Part shown: positions 19,354 through 28,465 of the stretch, piece after piece | Layout of the letters: every line of letters begins with the position of its first letter | Position numbering within the stretch: position 1 is the first letter of the stretch | Assembly (NCBI GenBank): GCA_001724025.1 | Contig: MEDJ01000001.1 | Location: 248,001-312,000 of the forward strand | Reading direction: 5' to 3' | Origin: Acidobacteria bacterium SCN 69-37 | GTDB taxonomy: Bacteria; Acidobacteriota; Vicinamibacteria; Vicinamibacterales; SCN-69-37 | DNA length: 64,000 nucleotides | Made by a program: the position numbers and the translations under genes | Notes under the pieces: generated by a model | What the model saw: the letters and a program-made list of their open reading frames with translations, nothing else | Databases searched by the model: none | Told to the model about the DNA's origin: nothing

Positions 19354-20598
19354 TTACCGGATCCGGACCTCGGCGAGGTGCTCGTAGTCGCGCATGTCCG
19401 ACAGAATCACGTCGTCTCCCGCCTCGAGGCCGGAGAGGATTTCCACGTCATCGAAGCTCGTCACGCCCAGCTGCACGGTGCGGCGCTCGGCCAGGCCGCC
19501 ACGTCGCACGAAGACAGGCCGGCGGCTGCCCCCGTCGGCAAACGCCCCGCGGCTGACCGTCAGGACGTTCGTCCGTCGCGCGGTGATCACCTGTACGTCG
19601 GCCCGGAGATTGGGACGCAGCGCCACGTCGTCGCCGCCGGTGATGGCCACCATGAACCGCACGGCGCCGTTCTCGACGGCTGGATAGACCTCCTGCACCA
19701 GGCCATCGATCCGGTGTTCGTCGATGCGGATCGCGACGGGCAGGCCTGTGCGGATGGCGTCGGCGTGCAGATCGGACGCCGTCGCGTCGATGCGGAACGC
19801 GGACAGATCGGCAATCCGCGCGAGGATCTCGCCGCGCCTGACGAGCGCGCCCTCGTCGGACACCACCCACGTGAGCACACCGTCGCGATCCGACTTCGTT
19901 GTCGCCAGATCGAGCAGCCGCCGACGCTCGGTCACGTCGCGCGCGAGTGTCGCGCGCTCGAGCGCCAGTCCCTCGAGCTGGACCGCCGTGGTCCGCTCCG
20001 CGCTGCTGCGCTCGTTGCGCACCTGGTCGAGTTCCACTTCCGCCTGCCGCAGCGCCAGCGCCGTGCGCCGCAGTTCCTCCTGCGAGAGCAGGCCGCTGTC
20101 GGCCAGTTGCCTGTGCATGGCCAGGGTGGCGCGCCGCGTCTCGATCTCCAGCGTCCTGATCTCGATCTGCCCGTCGAGATCGCGCAACGACTTCTCGTAC
20201 CCCAGGCGCGTCTGCAGCTGCTGGTTGTCCTTCATCTGCAGATCGTTCTCGGACCGCGCCAGCGCCTGCGTCGATTCGCTGACGTCGAGTTCGAGCACCG
20301 CGTCCCCGGGCGCCAGTACCGCGCCGGGCCGCTTCAACACGCGCAGCACACGGGCATCGAGTGGACTCGAGATGACGCGCTCGAAGGCCGGGACCACGAG
20401 CCCCGACGCGCTGATGCTCGCGTCGATGGCGCCCCTGGTCACCGTGGCCGTCCTGATCCGCGAGGCGCTGATCGACGGACGCAGCCACGCCGGCAGCCAC
20501 ACGAGCGCCGCTGCGCAGACGACGAACAGCAGGACGAGCGTGGCGACGCGCTTCCGCGTCTGACGACGTGTGACGTCGGGGGCAAGGGCACGATCCAC
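19354..20598 (-). CDS. Periplasmic adaptor (HlyD/MacA-like membrane fusion protein)
   Basis: 414 residues. One N-terminal anchor helix (VATLVLLFVVCAAALVWLPAW), a lipoyl/barrel-sandwich half (VISSPLDARVLRVLKRPGAVL), a long coiled-coil hairpin at about 105-230 (charged, with repeated LE/LA/R heptads), the second sandwich half (GVLTWVVSDEGALVRRGEIL) and beta-barrel and membrane-proximal domains ending DDVILSDMRDYEHLAEVRI. It bridges the permeases to an outer-membrane channel, which is not encoded nearby. It is the first gene of the ABC/two-component operon; its start is a GTG. Confidence 0.92.
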   Translation of the reverse strand: MDRALAPDVTRRQTRKRVATLVLLFVVCAAALVWLPAWLRPSISASRIRTATVTRGAIDASISASGLVVPAFERVISSPLDARVLRVLKRPGAVLAPGDAVLELDVSESTQALARSENDLQMKDNQQLQTRLGYEKSLRDLDGQIEIRTLEIETRRATLAMHRQLADSGLLSQEELRRTALALRQAEVELDQVRNERSSAERTTAVQLEGLALERATLARDVTERRRLLDLATTKSDRDGVLTWVVSDEGALVRRGEILARIADLSAFRIDATASDLHADAIRTGLPVAIRIDEHRIDGLVQEVYPAVENGAVRFMVAITGGDDVALRPNLRADVQVITARRTNVLTVSRGAFADGGSRRPVFVRRGGLAERRTVQLGVTSFDDVEILSGLEAGDDVILSDMRDYEHLAEVRIR

Positions 20599-20717
20599 GC
20601 CCCGGGCTATATCAAGCGGCGTGCCGGCCCTGAACCAGGCCTGTTCAACGACTTACAGGGAAAACAACGAAGGGACTGTGCGGATGCGGACGGTGGGGTG
20701 TGCGGAAACGGACAGAG

Positions 20718-20763
20718 GAGGCTGGGAGGCGGGGAGGCTGCAGGCTGGAAGAGGCTGGGAGGC
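20718..20763. repeat. Purine-rich direct repeat
   Basis: GAGGCTGGGAGGC occurs twice exactly 33 bp apart (20718 and 20751), and pyrimidine-rich relatives of the same words follow up to about 20800. It sits between the stop of the secreted protein at 20802 and the start of the ABC operon at 20598, so it may lie in a terminator or promoter zone. No simple hairpin accounts for it. Confidence 0.5.
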
Positions 20764-20801
20764 CTTCCTGTCTCCTCCCAGCCCGTCGCCTCCCCGTCTT
20801 C

Positions 20802-21509
20802 CTAGTTCTTCGTCACCGCCAGCCCCGTGACGGTGGCTTCGGTGTTGTGGGCGAAGCGGATGCCGTAGACGCCGTCTGTCGACTTCAACTTGCCGGCGGT
20901 CACGACTTCGGTCTTCGGGTACGTAGCCACGACCTCGCCATTGATCGCGCACGAGACGTTGTTCGCGTCGACCGTGACGGCAATCTCCTGCGTGACCGGC
21001 GATCCCGGTCCGGCCGCGCGGTTCACCGACGGGGCCGATCCGCCGCGACGGCCGTTCATCTGGAACGGCTCGGGGCCGAAGCCGCGGACGATGAAGTTCC
21101 CGTTGCCATAGGCGGCGCAGTAGAGATACGTGCCCTGCGCCGTGCCCATGTCATTGCCCGCCACGACGATGCCGTACGGGTGCGGGTGATCGTTCAGGTT
21201 CATGTACTGCGGTTCGTTGAACGTGGCCTTCACCGTGTAGTTGCCCGTCGCGGTGTTGGCGGGGTTCCAGTAGGTGATGGCCGGTCCGGTGGTGACGTGC
21301 AGGACGTTGCCCTTCTGCTCCATCCGGGCGTTGTTCACCGTCTGCCCCTGCTTCTCGGCACCGGCGTCCACCTTGCCCTGCCATCCCTGCGCGAAGATGC
21401 CGCCGTTGCTGACGGCCCTGTCGGCATCCTGCGGCGCCGCGGCGCCGAACGGAACCGTGGCGAACGTGACGAACGTCAGCGCGAGCGCCGATCCAAACAA
21501 GATCCGCAT
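20802..21509 (-). CDS. Secreted protein, lectin/glucanase-like beta-sandwich (hypothetical)
   Basis: 235 residues with a clear signal peptide (MRILFGSALALTFVTFATVPFGAAAPQ region). The body is strand-rich, with HVTTGPAITYWNPANTATGN, YTVKATFNEPQYMNLNDHPH, and a terminal TDGVYGIRFAHNTEATVTGL. The end pattern recalls the concanavalin-like fold of DUF1080/3-keto-disaccharide hydrolase proteins, but the catalytic pattern is not recognisable, so no reaction is assigned. GGAGATT before the ATG is a good ribosome site. It follows the DUF4399 gene by 42 bp, suggesting one transcript. Confidence 0.7.
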   Translation of the reverse strand: MRILFGSALALTFVTFATVPFGAAAPQDADRAVSNGGIFAQGWQGKVDAGAEKQGQTVNNARMEQKGNVLHVTTGPAITYWNPANTATGNYTVKATFNEPQYMNLNDHPHPYGIVVAGNDMGTAQGTYLYCAAYGNGNFIVRGFGPEPFQMNGRRGGSAPSVNRAAGPGSPVTQEIAVTVDANNVSCAINGEVVATYPKTEVVTAGKLKSTDGVYGIRFAHNTEATVTGLAVTKN

Positions 21510-21551
21510 GGGAATCTCCTGCGAAAATACGTGACGAGCCGATGCCGGGGG

Positions 21552-21977
21552 TTACTTGACGGTGATCGTGATCTTGTCCGACACGACGGGCTTGTCGTGC
21601 GGGATGTGCAGGTAGTCGGCGAACACCAGCTGCAGCGTGTGCTGTCCGGGCGGCAGCGTGAGTTCGGTTTCGGTCTGTCCGGCACCGAAGTGCTTGATGT
21701 GATCGGTCGCCGGCAGGGCTGCGCTGAAGTTCGGCAGTTCTGCGACGTCGATCAGCAGGTGGTGGTGTCCGGTATTGGCGTGGTCGACACCGGCCGGGGC
21801 GATCCCCATGCCCTTGAGCCCGAACTGCACCGTGAAGGGCGACGACACGGTGGCCCCGTTGGCGGGGCTGATGAAGTAGACGCGGGCACCGTCGGGCGAA
21901 GGCTTCTTCGCCAACTGCGCCGCGGCCACGCCGGCGACGAGAACGAGAGCGAGACCCAGGAACAGGAACTTCTTCAT
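21552..21977 (-). CDS. DUF4399 exported protein
   Basis: 141 residues: a signal peptide (FLFLGLALVLVAGVAAAQ) and a single small domain with VYFISPANGATVSSPFTVQF, a histidine patch VDHANTGHHHLLID, and LPPGQHTLQLVFADYLHIPH. These blocks define DUF4399, an Ig-like periplasmic domain of unknown function. The histidines suggest a metal-binding possibility, which is not established. A TAGAAT box lies 6 nt before the ATG. Confidence 0.85.
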   Translation of the reverse strand: MKKFLFLGLALVLVAGVAAAQLAKKPSPDGARVYFISPANGATVSSPFTVQFGLKGMGIAPAGVDHANTGHHHLLIDVAELPNFSAALPATDHIKHFGAGQTETELTLPPGQHTLQLVFADYLHIPHDKPVVSDKITITVK

Positions 21978-21983
21978 CGTCGC

Positions 21984-21989
21984 ATTCTA
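21984..21989 (-). promoter_or_regulatory. Putative -10 box of the DUF4399 gene
   Basis: TAGAAT on the minus strand, 6 nt before the ATG, consistent with a leaderless transcript. There is no Shine-Dalgarno in the 6-nt gap. Confidence 0.5.
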
Positions 21990-23468
21990 CACCACCGATC
22001 CGACAGGTTCGGGCTCGTACTCCGGGGCCAGTAACGCCTGCACGACGTCGGCGGCGTGGTAGTGGGTGGCGCCGGGCGGCAGGAACTGGCGGATGCCCTC
22101 GAGCGCATCACCGGACGTCACGACGCCCGGTTCGACGTGGCGCCTGGCCCGTACCTGCGGGTGACCGCCGCTCGCCATCAGCGCATTGCACAGGCACTTG
22201 CGGCCCACCGTCGCGGCCAGATCCCCGCCCTTCGCCACGTAGACATTGACCGGCTCGGCCGCGCAGCGGTAATCCACCGTGCCGTCGGCACGCTTGTAGC
22301 TTTCGCGCAGATACCCGAGGTCGCAGACGCGCGGCCGCGCCTCGTACACCGCCGGGTCGGCAATCGTCTCGTCGACGGCCACGACCTTGAACGGGAATCC
22401 CGTCGGCGACGCCAGGGCATCCGTGTACACCGACGCCTCCCCCGCCATCACCGACGCGATGACCGAGGCCTTGAGGTCGCGCCGCAGGCCGGATTCGTCA
22501 CAGTAGGCGAACGCGGTCCCGACCTGCACGCCGGCCGCCCCGGCGGCCACCGCCGCCTGCAGCCCCTCGCGCCCCCCGTAGCCGCCCGCGAGCCAGAACG
22601 GCACGCCGAGCGCGTGCAGCGCCTGCAGATCCACCACGTCACGCTCGCCGTAGATCGGCTGGCCGCTCTCGTCGAACGTCGGCTTGCCGCGTGGCGGGGC
22701 GTTGTGCCCGCCGGCCGTCGGCCCCTCCACGATGAACCCGTCCACGCGGCCGTTGGCGCGCTTCAGCATCGTGGTCGCCAGGGTGTTCGACGCGATGATG
22801 GCGAGGAACCGCGGCCGCGTCGGCGCCGGCACGGGCGATTCCAGGAACTCCTGCGGCGCGAACGTCATCAGCGTGTCGTCGCCGGGACCCGCGCCCACGA
22901 CGTGCAGTGGATAGGTCGCCGGGTCGAACCGCGCGTAGGCATCGAGCACGCCGGGAATCTTCAGCGGAATCCCGGCGCCCATCAGCACGTAGTCGACGCC
23001 GGCCAGCATCGCGCCGAAGATCGACGTCAGGTGCGGCCACTGGATCTTTTCCAGATAGTTGATGCCGACCGGGTTCCCGTGCCCCTCCCTGGCCAGCCAC
23101 ACCTCGGCGAAATTCGCGACGAGGCACAGCTCCTGGAGATCGCGCGCGGGCCGCAGCGCCCACATCGGGATCGTCTGGTAGGCCGCTGTCGCCGCCTTGC
23201 CGCCCGGGACGAAGAAGCGATCGAGCACGCGCTGCGCCATCGCGCGGAACGGGAACGCGGCGATGGCCCGCCGTACGTGGCCACCCTCGTCGCCATCCTG
23301 CAGCCGCCGCGCCACGACCTGATCGAGCGCCGTCCCCGACACCACACCGAGTTGCCCGGCCGCCGAGACCGCATTGGCGAGACGCCAGCTCGACACCCCG
23401 ACGCCCATGCCGCCCTGGATGATGGTGGGGAGTCCGCGTGCCGCGCTCGCGATGGTCATGCACGACAT
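21987..23468 (-). CDS. Nitronate monooxygenase-family FMN enzyme
   Basis: 493 residues. The TIM-barrel starts with LPTIIQGGMGVGVSSWRLA, the FMN-binding N-terminus of 2-nitropropane dioxygenases. The conserved catalytic block reads VEGPTAGGHNAP, and the phosphate-binding glycine motifs are WLAGGYGGREGLQAAVAAGA and GVQVGTAFAYC. It is longer than class I enzymes: about 150 extra C-terminal residues with cysteines (RVCDLGYLRESYK, GRKCLCNALMASGG). This long form resembles PfaD-like and other broad NPD relatives, so an enoyl-reductase-type activity cannot be excluded. An internal ATG at 23459 is an alternative start. Confidence 0.88.
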   Translation of the reverse strand: MSCMTIASAARGLPTIIQGGMGVGVSSWRLANAVSAAGQLGVVSGTALDQVVARRLQDGDEGGHVRRAIAAFPFRAMAQRVLDRFFVPGGKAATAAYQTIPMWALRPARDLQELCLVANFAEVWLAREGHGNPVGINYLEKIQWPHLTSIFGAMLAGVDYVLMGAGIPLKIPGVLDAYARFDPATYPLHVVGAGPGDDTLMTFAPQEFLESPVPAPTRPRFLAIIASNTLATTMLKRANGRVDGFIVEGPTAGGHNAPPRGKPTFDESGQPIYGERDVVDLQALHALGVPFWLAGGYGGREGLQAAVAAGAAGVQVGTAFAYCDESGLRRDLKASVIASVMAGEASVYTDALASPTGFPFKVVAVDETIADPAVYEARPRVCDLGYLRESYKRADGTVDYRCAAEPVNVYVAKGGDLAATVGRKCLCNALMASGGHPQVRARRHVEPGVVTSGDALEGIRQFLPPGATHYHAADVVQALLAPEYEPEPVGSVV

Positions 23469-23513
23469 GACATCACGAGCGCGACCGCGCGATTGTAAGA
23501 GTCCTGTAAGACC

Positions 23514-25523
23514 TTATTGCGGCAGCGCAAACGCCAGCACGGCGTCGCTGGTCGTCGGGTTGCCGAAGAATCCGCCGCCCGTGGCCGTGATGACAACGTA
23601 TTGACGGCCGTCGCGGCCCTCGTAGCTCATCGGCGTGGCCTGCGCGGCTCCCGGCAGCGTGAAGGTCCAGACCTCTCTACCCGTCCGCGCCTCGAACGCC
23701 CGGAACCGGCCGTCGTCGGTCGCGCCCACGAAGACGAGCCCGCCGGCCGTGGCGATGCTGCCGCCGTTGCCGGGACGCCCGGTCCGCTGCCTGTCCGCCG
23801 GCAGGCTCTCGGTGATGCCGAGCGGCACCTGCCAGGCGACCTCTCCCGTGTTGACGTCGACAGCCGCGAGCTGTCCCCATGGCGGCTGCTGACACGGGTA
23901 CTGCTGGTGCGTCGGGCCGGGGACGCTGAATCGCCCGCCGCCCGGCACGCTGTCGTACGGACCATCGGGGTGCACCCGATTGCCGACACCCTCTGCCGTC
24001 GCACTCGCCGCGTCCGGCGCGCGATCGCGCAGGCCCGACACCTGCCCGAGCTCGTTCGTGTTGACGAACAGGTACCCGAGCTGCGGATTGAACGACGTGC
24101 CGCCCCAGTTGACGCCGCCGTGGTTCCCCGGGAACTGCACGCGCAGACGGTTGTAGGAGACCGGCAGGTACGGCCCGCCCAGCTGCAGGCCTTCCATGAA
24201 CGCGCGGCAGGCAGCCTCGATTTCAGGCGTCACCGTCGCCACGTCCGCCATCGACATCGTCATGCGCGAGAGCGGACGCGGCTTGAGCGGGAACGGCTGC
24301 GTGGGCGCGGCGCGTTCGGTCGGCACCTCGCTTGCCGGCACCGGACGCTGCTCCACGCCATAGATCGGCTCCCCCGTCACGCGATCGAGCAGGAACAGCA
24401 GCCCGACCTTGTTGATGACGGCCACCGCGGGAATCGTGCGATCGCCCTGTTTCACGTCGACGAGCGCCGGCGCGGCCGCCAGGTCCGCGTCCCAGATGTC
24501 GTGACGAACGACCTGGAAGTGCCAGAGATACCGGCCCGTGTTCGCGTCGGCCGCCACGAGGCTGCTGCTGAGCAGGTTGTCCCCGACGCGGTCGCCGCCA
24601 TACTGATCGACCGACGGCGCGCCGAACGGCATATAGACGATGCCGCGCTCGTCGTCGACGGTGATGAGGCCCCAGACGTTCACGCCGCTGCGATTCAGGC
24701 CGCTGTCGCCGGCCCACGTGTCGCGGAACGGCTCGCCGTCACGCGGCACGGAGTGGAACGTCCACACGAGCGTCCCGGTGCGCATGTCCCACGCGCGCAC
24801 GTCCCCGGCCGGGCCGAGCGGCGGGTTCTCCTGCGTGGTGCCCCCGGTGATGACCAGGTGGCGATAAACCTTCGGCGGCGAGCTCAGGGCGTTGCGTCCC
24901 GGCAGGCCGCGCAGGATCTCGGGCGTGGCCAGGTCGACCACGCCGTTGGCGCCGAAGTTCGGGTTGGGCTGGCCGGTCTTCGCGTCGAGCGAATAGAGCT
25001 TGCTGTCGCTCGTGCCGAAGACGATCTGCGGCGGCGTCGTGCCGTCGCCGGGCCAGTACTCGACGCCGCGCGTCGACGGATTACCCGAGGGCAGCCGAAA
25101 CGCCCAGATTTCGCGGCCAGTCGTCGGATCGAGCGCGACGACGCGGAAGTAGGGCGTCGACAGATACATGACGCCGTCGATCACGAGCGGCGTGGCCTGG
25201 CTGGCGGAAAAGCCGGTGCCGCCCCCGCGCCCTCCGCGCCCGGCGCGTCCGGTGGCGGCGGGCTGCGCGGGCGTGGGCCGCATGTGATAGGTCCAGGCCA
25301 CCTGCAGGCGATCGACGTTCTCCGGCGTGATCTGCGTCACCGGCGAGAACCGCATCGCCCCGTCGTCATGGCCGTACGTGCGCCACTCGCGCGCGGCGTC
25401 AGCAGCCGGCGGCGGCGTACCGGCCTGCTGCGCCTCGACGCGCGGGGCCGTCGTCTCCAGCGTCAGCGCCAGTGCGCCCACGGTCACGATCCCGATCAGT
25501 CCCGTCGCCATCCGTGCTGTCAT
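23514..25523 (-). CDS. PQQ-dependent dehydrogenase (membrane glucose dehydrogenase-like propeller)
   Basis: 669 residues: signal peptide (LIGIVTVGALALTLETTAP), then an eight-bladed quinoprotein propeller. WRTYGHDDGAMRFSPVTQI is the typical entry; tryptophan-docking repeats recur (VVALDPTTGREIWAFRLPSG, VRAWDMRTGTLVWTFHSVP, LAAVDVNTGEVAWQVPLG). The substrate-side block YPCQQPPWG and GGSIATAGGLVFVGATDDG match soluble-domain glucose/alcohol dehydrogenases. It has no fused cytochrome domain, so electrons must go to quinone or a separate carrier; the five-haem cytochrome just upstream is the obvious candidate. AGGAGA precedes the ATG at good spacing. A low-complexity GRAGRGGRGGG insert lies near residue 95. 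Confidence 0.93.
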   Translation of the reverse strand: MTARMATGLIGIVTVGALALTLETTAPRVEAQQAGTPPPAADAAREWRTYGHDDGAMRFSPVTQITPENVDRLQVAWTYHMRPTPAQPAATGRAGRGGRGGGTGFSASQATPLVIDGVMYLSTPYFRVVALDPTTGREIWAFRLPSGNPSTRGVEYWPGDGTTPPQIVFGTSDSKLYSLDAKTGQPNPNFGANGVVDLATPEILRGLPGRNALSSPPKVYRHLVITGGTTQENPPLGPAGDVRAWDMRTGTLVWTFHSVPRDGEPFRDTWAGDSGLNRSGVNVWGLITVDDERGIVYMPFGAPSVDQYGGDRVGDNLLSSSLVAADANTGRYLWHFQVVRHDIWDADLAAAPALVDVKQGDRTIPAVAVINKVGLLFLLDRVTGEPIYGVEQRPVPASEVPTERAAPTQPFPLKPRPLSRMTMSMADVATVTPEIEAACRAFMEGLQLGGPYLPVSYNRLRVQFPGNHGGVNWGGTSFNPQLGYLFVNTNELGQVSGLRDRAPDAASATAEGVGNRVHPDGPYDSVPGGGRFSVPGPTHQQYPCQQPPWGQLAAVDVNTGEVAWQVPLGITESLPADRQRTGRPGNGGSIATAGGLVFVGATDDGRFRAFEARTGREVWTFTLPGAAQATPMSYEGRDGRQYVVITATGGGFFGNPTTSDAVLAFALPQ

Positions 25524-25566
25524 GCGTCGTCTCCTGTGTTCACGTGTCTCCCCGGGGCCGCTTCTT

Positions 25567-25593
25567 CGGAGCCCTGGGGCTTCAGCCCCAGGG
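25567..25593. repeat. REP palindrome
   Basis: A single near-consensus copy (CGGAGCCCTGGGGCTTCAG, completed by the inverted half CCCCAGGG) between the cytochrome stop and the start of the PQQ dehydrogenase on the minus strand. It may separate expression of the two genes. Confidence 0.9.
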
Positions 25594-25606
25594 AAATCTT
25601 CCCCAC

Positions 25607-26152
25607 TCACTGCCGCGGCTCGTGACAATCGGCGCAATCGGTATAGACCTGCCGCGCCTCGTGACACGCGAGGCATCCGGTCATCGTGGTCACGTTCGTC
25701 TCCTGCCGCATGGCCTCGTTCTCGGCGACCGCGCCATGACAGTTGCCGCACGTGACGCCAGCCTCGAGGTGCGAAGCGTGACTCCAGTAGACGTACGACG
25801 GCATCCGGTACACGCGCACCCAGGGAATCGGCGTGCCCGACGCGGCCAATCCCGCCAGTTGCTTGAGCGCCGCGGTCGTGGCCGGCTGCGTCGCATGGCA
25901 CGACATGCACGTGTCCGTGGCCGGAAACGTCATCATCGGCCCGGCGTCCGGCTGCACGTGACAGTCGACGCACTCGACGAGCCCGAGTTCGAGATGCTGG
26001 CGATGACTGTATGGCAGCGGCTGTGTCGGGGCGGCCGGTGGCTTCGCGAGGACGGCCGGCAGGTCTGTCGGAGCCTGCGCGCGCGAGACGACCGAGAGCA
26101 GGCACACGAACGCCGCACACACGAGCCACGTCCACGGTCGCCTGATAAACAT
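25607..26152 (-). CDS. Periplasmic pentahaem cytochrome c (class III/c7-like)
   Basis: 181 residues with a signal peptide (WLVCAAFVCLLSVVSRAQA). Five CxxCH haem sites are visible: CVDCH, CMSCH, CGNCH, CLACH and CADCH. Distal histidines are available in YSHRQHLELG and WSHASHLEAG, the typical pattern of c7-type and cytochrome-complex subunits. It is a soluble electron carrier, matured by the c-type system in the periplasm. Adjacent position suggests it accepts electrons from the PQQ dehydrogenase, although a REP lies between them. TAGACT lies 9 nt before the ATG. Confidence 0.92.
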   Translation of the reverse strand: MFIRRPWTWLVCAAFVCLLSVVSRAQAPTDLPAVLAKPPAAPTQPLPYSHRQHLELGLVECVDCHVQPDAGPMMTFPATDTCMSCHATQPATTAALKQLAGLAASGTPIPWVRVYRMPSYVYWSHASHLEAGVTCGNCHGAVAENEAMRQETNVTTMTGCLACHEARQVYTDCADCHEPRQ

Positions 26153-26182
26153 GAATGCCGCAGTCTACACCCTGGAAGACGG

Positions 26183-26205
26183 CGCGACACGCGATGCGTG
26201 TCGCG
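26183..26205 (-). terminator. Terminator hairpin of the cupin operon
   Basis: Perfect 10-bp inverted repeat CGCGACACGC / GCGTGTCGCG with a 3-nt loop, 4 nt past the cupin stop on the minus strand. The following sequence is not U-rich. Confidence 0.6.
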
Positions 26206-26209
26206 TCCC

Positions 26210-27190
26210 CTACTGCACGTCAACCGTGTCGAGCCGGCCCTTCTCGGTCGCCACACCGATGATCATCAGTTCCAGGTCGGTCGTGCCGGTGCTGCTGACC
26301 GAGTGCGCCTGGCCCGGCGTGACAGGCACGGCGTCACCGGCGCTGATCTCGGCCGTCTCGCCGTCGACCTTGATCGTTCCCCAGCCGCCGAGTACGTAAT
26401 AGACCTCGCCGAGATACAGGTGCCGGTGCAGCCCTTCCGAGGATCCGGCGGGAACCAGCAGGTGATCGACGTACGCCCAGTTGCTGAGAAACACCGACGG
26501 AGCCAGCGCACGACGGATGCGTACCGTTCCCTGCCCACCGTGATACGCCTTGCGCGCCGTCCGTTCGGTCAACAGCGCGCGATCCAGACGCATTGTCATG
26601 AACACCGGCTTCGGATCCAGCGAGGCACCGACCCGCGAATCGTCGAGATCGAACGCGTCGTATTCGCCGCTGACGGTAGCGACGTTGATGTTCAGGAACT
26701 GGATGGGCGCGTCGGTCGCATTGACGATCGCATGCGAATGCCCGAGGCGCACCGGTGCGCCGACTGGGCCCTGGAGCCGTGAGGTGCGACCGTCGATGGT
26801 GAACTCCGCCTCGCCGTCGAGAATGATGAACATCTCCTCGTTGCGATTGTGGAAGTGATGGCCCACGCCGCCAAGCGGCGCCGTCATCTCGCACCGGTGC
26901 ACGAAGTTCAGCAGGGGAATCGCGTTGCGCGGCACGAGCGTCATGCACAACATGTCGCCCTCGCTGCCATGCGATCGCCCCCGCCCGAATCGACCGGGAT
27001 CGGTGTGCCCGATACGCGCGGCGAGCGGCCGGGTCGCGATGCTCGCGGGGGGCACCGGCGCCCCCGACGTCGTCTCGCGGCCTCCGCTTCCCCCTCGACC
27101 GCCTTGTGCGGCGTTCTGCGCTGCCGGCATCTGCGCAGCGGCGACGACCATCACGACTGCGGCGAGGGCGGCTGAACCCAGGCGTCTCAT
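26210..27190 (-). CDS. Exported bicupin protein
   Basis: 326 residues with a signal peptide ([20 protein letters not shown]) and a G/R-rich linker, then two cupin barrels. The first has [20 protein letters not shown] with the metal histidines and glutamate and ends [12 protein letters not shown]. The second has [19 protein letters not shown] and [11 protein letters not shown]. Both carry a plausible His/Glu metal site, so it may be a dioxygenase, isomerase or sugar-binding protein; no specific activity can be read. It starts at the MFS stop (TGATG), so it is translated with the transporter, and a hairpin terminator follows directly. Confidence 0.85.
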   Translation of the reverse strand: MRRLGSAALAAVVMVVAAAQMPAAQNAAQGGRGGSGGRETTSGAPVPPASIATRPLAARIGHTDPGRFGRGRSHGSEGDMLCMTLVPRNAIPLLNFVHRCEMTAPLGGVGHHFHNRNEEMFIILDGEAEFTIDGRTSRLQGPVGAPVRLGHSHAIVNATDAPIQFLNINVATVSGEYDAFDLDDSRVGASLDPKPVFMTMRLDRALLTERTARKAYHGGQGTVRIRRALAPSVFLSNWAYVDHLLVPAGSSEGLHRHLYLGEVYYVLGGWGTIKVDGETAEISAGDAVPVTPGQAHSVSSTGTTDLELMIIGVATEKGRLDTVDVQ

Positions 27191-28440
27191 CAGTGACCTC
27201 CGTCCGCTCTCGCCCGGACGGCGCGGTATCCGCCCTTCGCCTCGAAGTACAACCCGATCGCGCCAAACACTGCGACAAGCACCAGTCCCAGAACGGCCAT
27301 CGTCTGCAGTGTGGCACCGGGGCCGAGCGCGTCCGCCCTGGCGCCCATCAACAGGACGGCGAGCGACGCCGCAGCCATGCCCGCCGCTCCGATGAGCGCA
27401 AGCAGCAGGGCCCCACCGCGCGGGAACAGTTCCGCCGTCACACCGAGCATGGTCGGCCACAGGAACGCCTTACCGACGCCGAAGACGGTCGCCGCCGTGA
27501 GGGCGACGACAGCACCCGTCTCCGGACCGAGGCCACCGAGCCAGTAGAGTCCGACGGCGACCAGCCCCGAACTGATAATGAGCGTGGCTATGGGTGCGCG
27601 ATGTGTCAGTGACGCGCCCCAGAATCGCAACACGAACATCAGGCCGGCGGTGTAGACGAGAAACACCACACCACTGCCGGCGTCGGGACTGAGCTGCGGC
27701 ACGAGCGCGCCCATCACCGACGGGAACCACTGGTCCGGCCCCAGCTCGACGGCGGCCGACAGCCACATACACCCGAAGAACAGCAGAAACAGGGGCCGGC
27801 AGGCTTCTTTCCACATCTCGCCCGTCGACACCCGCATCTCCACACGTTCGGTGGGTGGATAGGCCGTCGAGACCGACATGACGAGGTAGATCGCCGCCGG
27901 TACGACGATCACGCTGAGACGGAGCTCCCAGCCGACCTGCAGGTGCGCCATTCCCAGCGCCACGAGGCCGCCGGCGATCAGGCCGGCCGGCCAGTACGCG
28001 TGCACGGTGGTGATGTATCGCGTCTTCTCCTTTGGGTAGAGTGACGCGATCAAGGGATTGATCACGCCTTCGATCAATCCATGCGAGAACCCGAACAGAA
28101 AGAAGCCGCCATAGAGCATGGCGGTGCCGGCGTGACCAAAGACCGATGGAATCGGCGCGTCGGGCCGAGGCGCGAAGAGGATCAGCGCCACGCCGCCCAG
28201 ATAGGACACCGCCGACCCGGCGTGCAGAATCCGCATGCCGATGACATCGACGAGCGTCCCGCTGATGACGATCGCCACCGTGAAGGCCCAGAATGCCGGG
28301 CTGAAAATCACCCCCATCTGCTCGTTCGTGAGGTGGAACGCGTCGGTCATCTGGCCCGCGATATCGCCGCGGATGGCGAACGCCACCGAGGCCGTCGCAA
28401 TGGAGAGACAACTCGTGACGAACAATCGTCGCCGATTCAT
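27190..28440 (-). CDS. MFS transporter
   Basis: 416 residues, about twelve helices. Recognisable family features are [20 protein letters not shown] with the helix 2-3 loop [26 protein letters not shown] with conserved acidic and asparagine residues as in the fucose/glucose FHS group, and [24 protein letters not shown] in the C-terminal half. This points to sugar or sugar-acid import across the inner membrane. It lies between a lactonase and a cupin in one operon and near a TonB receptor, so the four together look like an uptake and first-step catabolism route. Confidence 0.9.
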   Translation of the reverse strand: MNRRRLFVTSCLSIATASVAFAIRGDIAGQMTDAFHLTNEQMGVIFSPAFWAFTVAIVISGTLVDVIGMRILHAGSAVSYLGGVALILFAPRPDAPIPSVFGHAGTAMLYGGFFLFGFSHGLIEGVINPLIASLYPKEKTRYITTVHAYWPAGLIAGGLVALGMAHLQVGWELRLSVIVVPAAIYLVMSVSTAYPPTERVEMRVSTGEMWKEACRPLFLLFFGCMWLSAAVELGPDQWFPSVMGALVPQLSPDAGSGVVFLVYTAGLMFVLRFWGASLTHRAPIATLIISSGLVAVGLYWLGGLGPETGAVVALTAATVFGVGKAFLWPTMLGVTAELFPRGGALLLALIGAAGMAAASLAVLLMGARADALGPGATLQTMAVLGLVLVAVFGAIGLYFEAKGGYRAVRARADGGH

Positions 28441-28465
28441 GGACCACTCCCCGGAAGCCCCTCGT

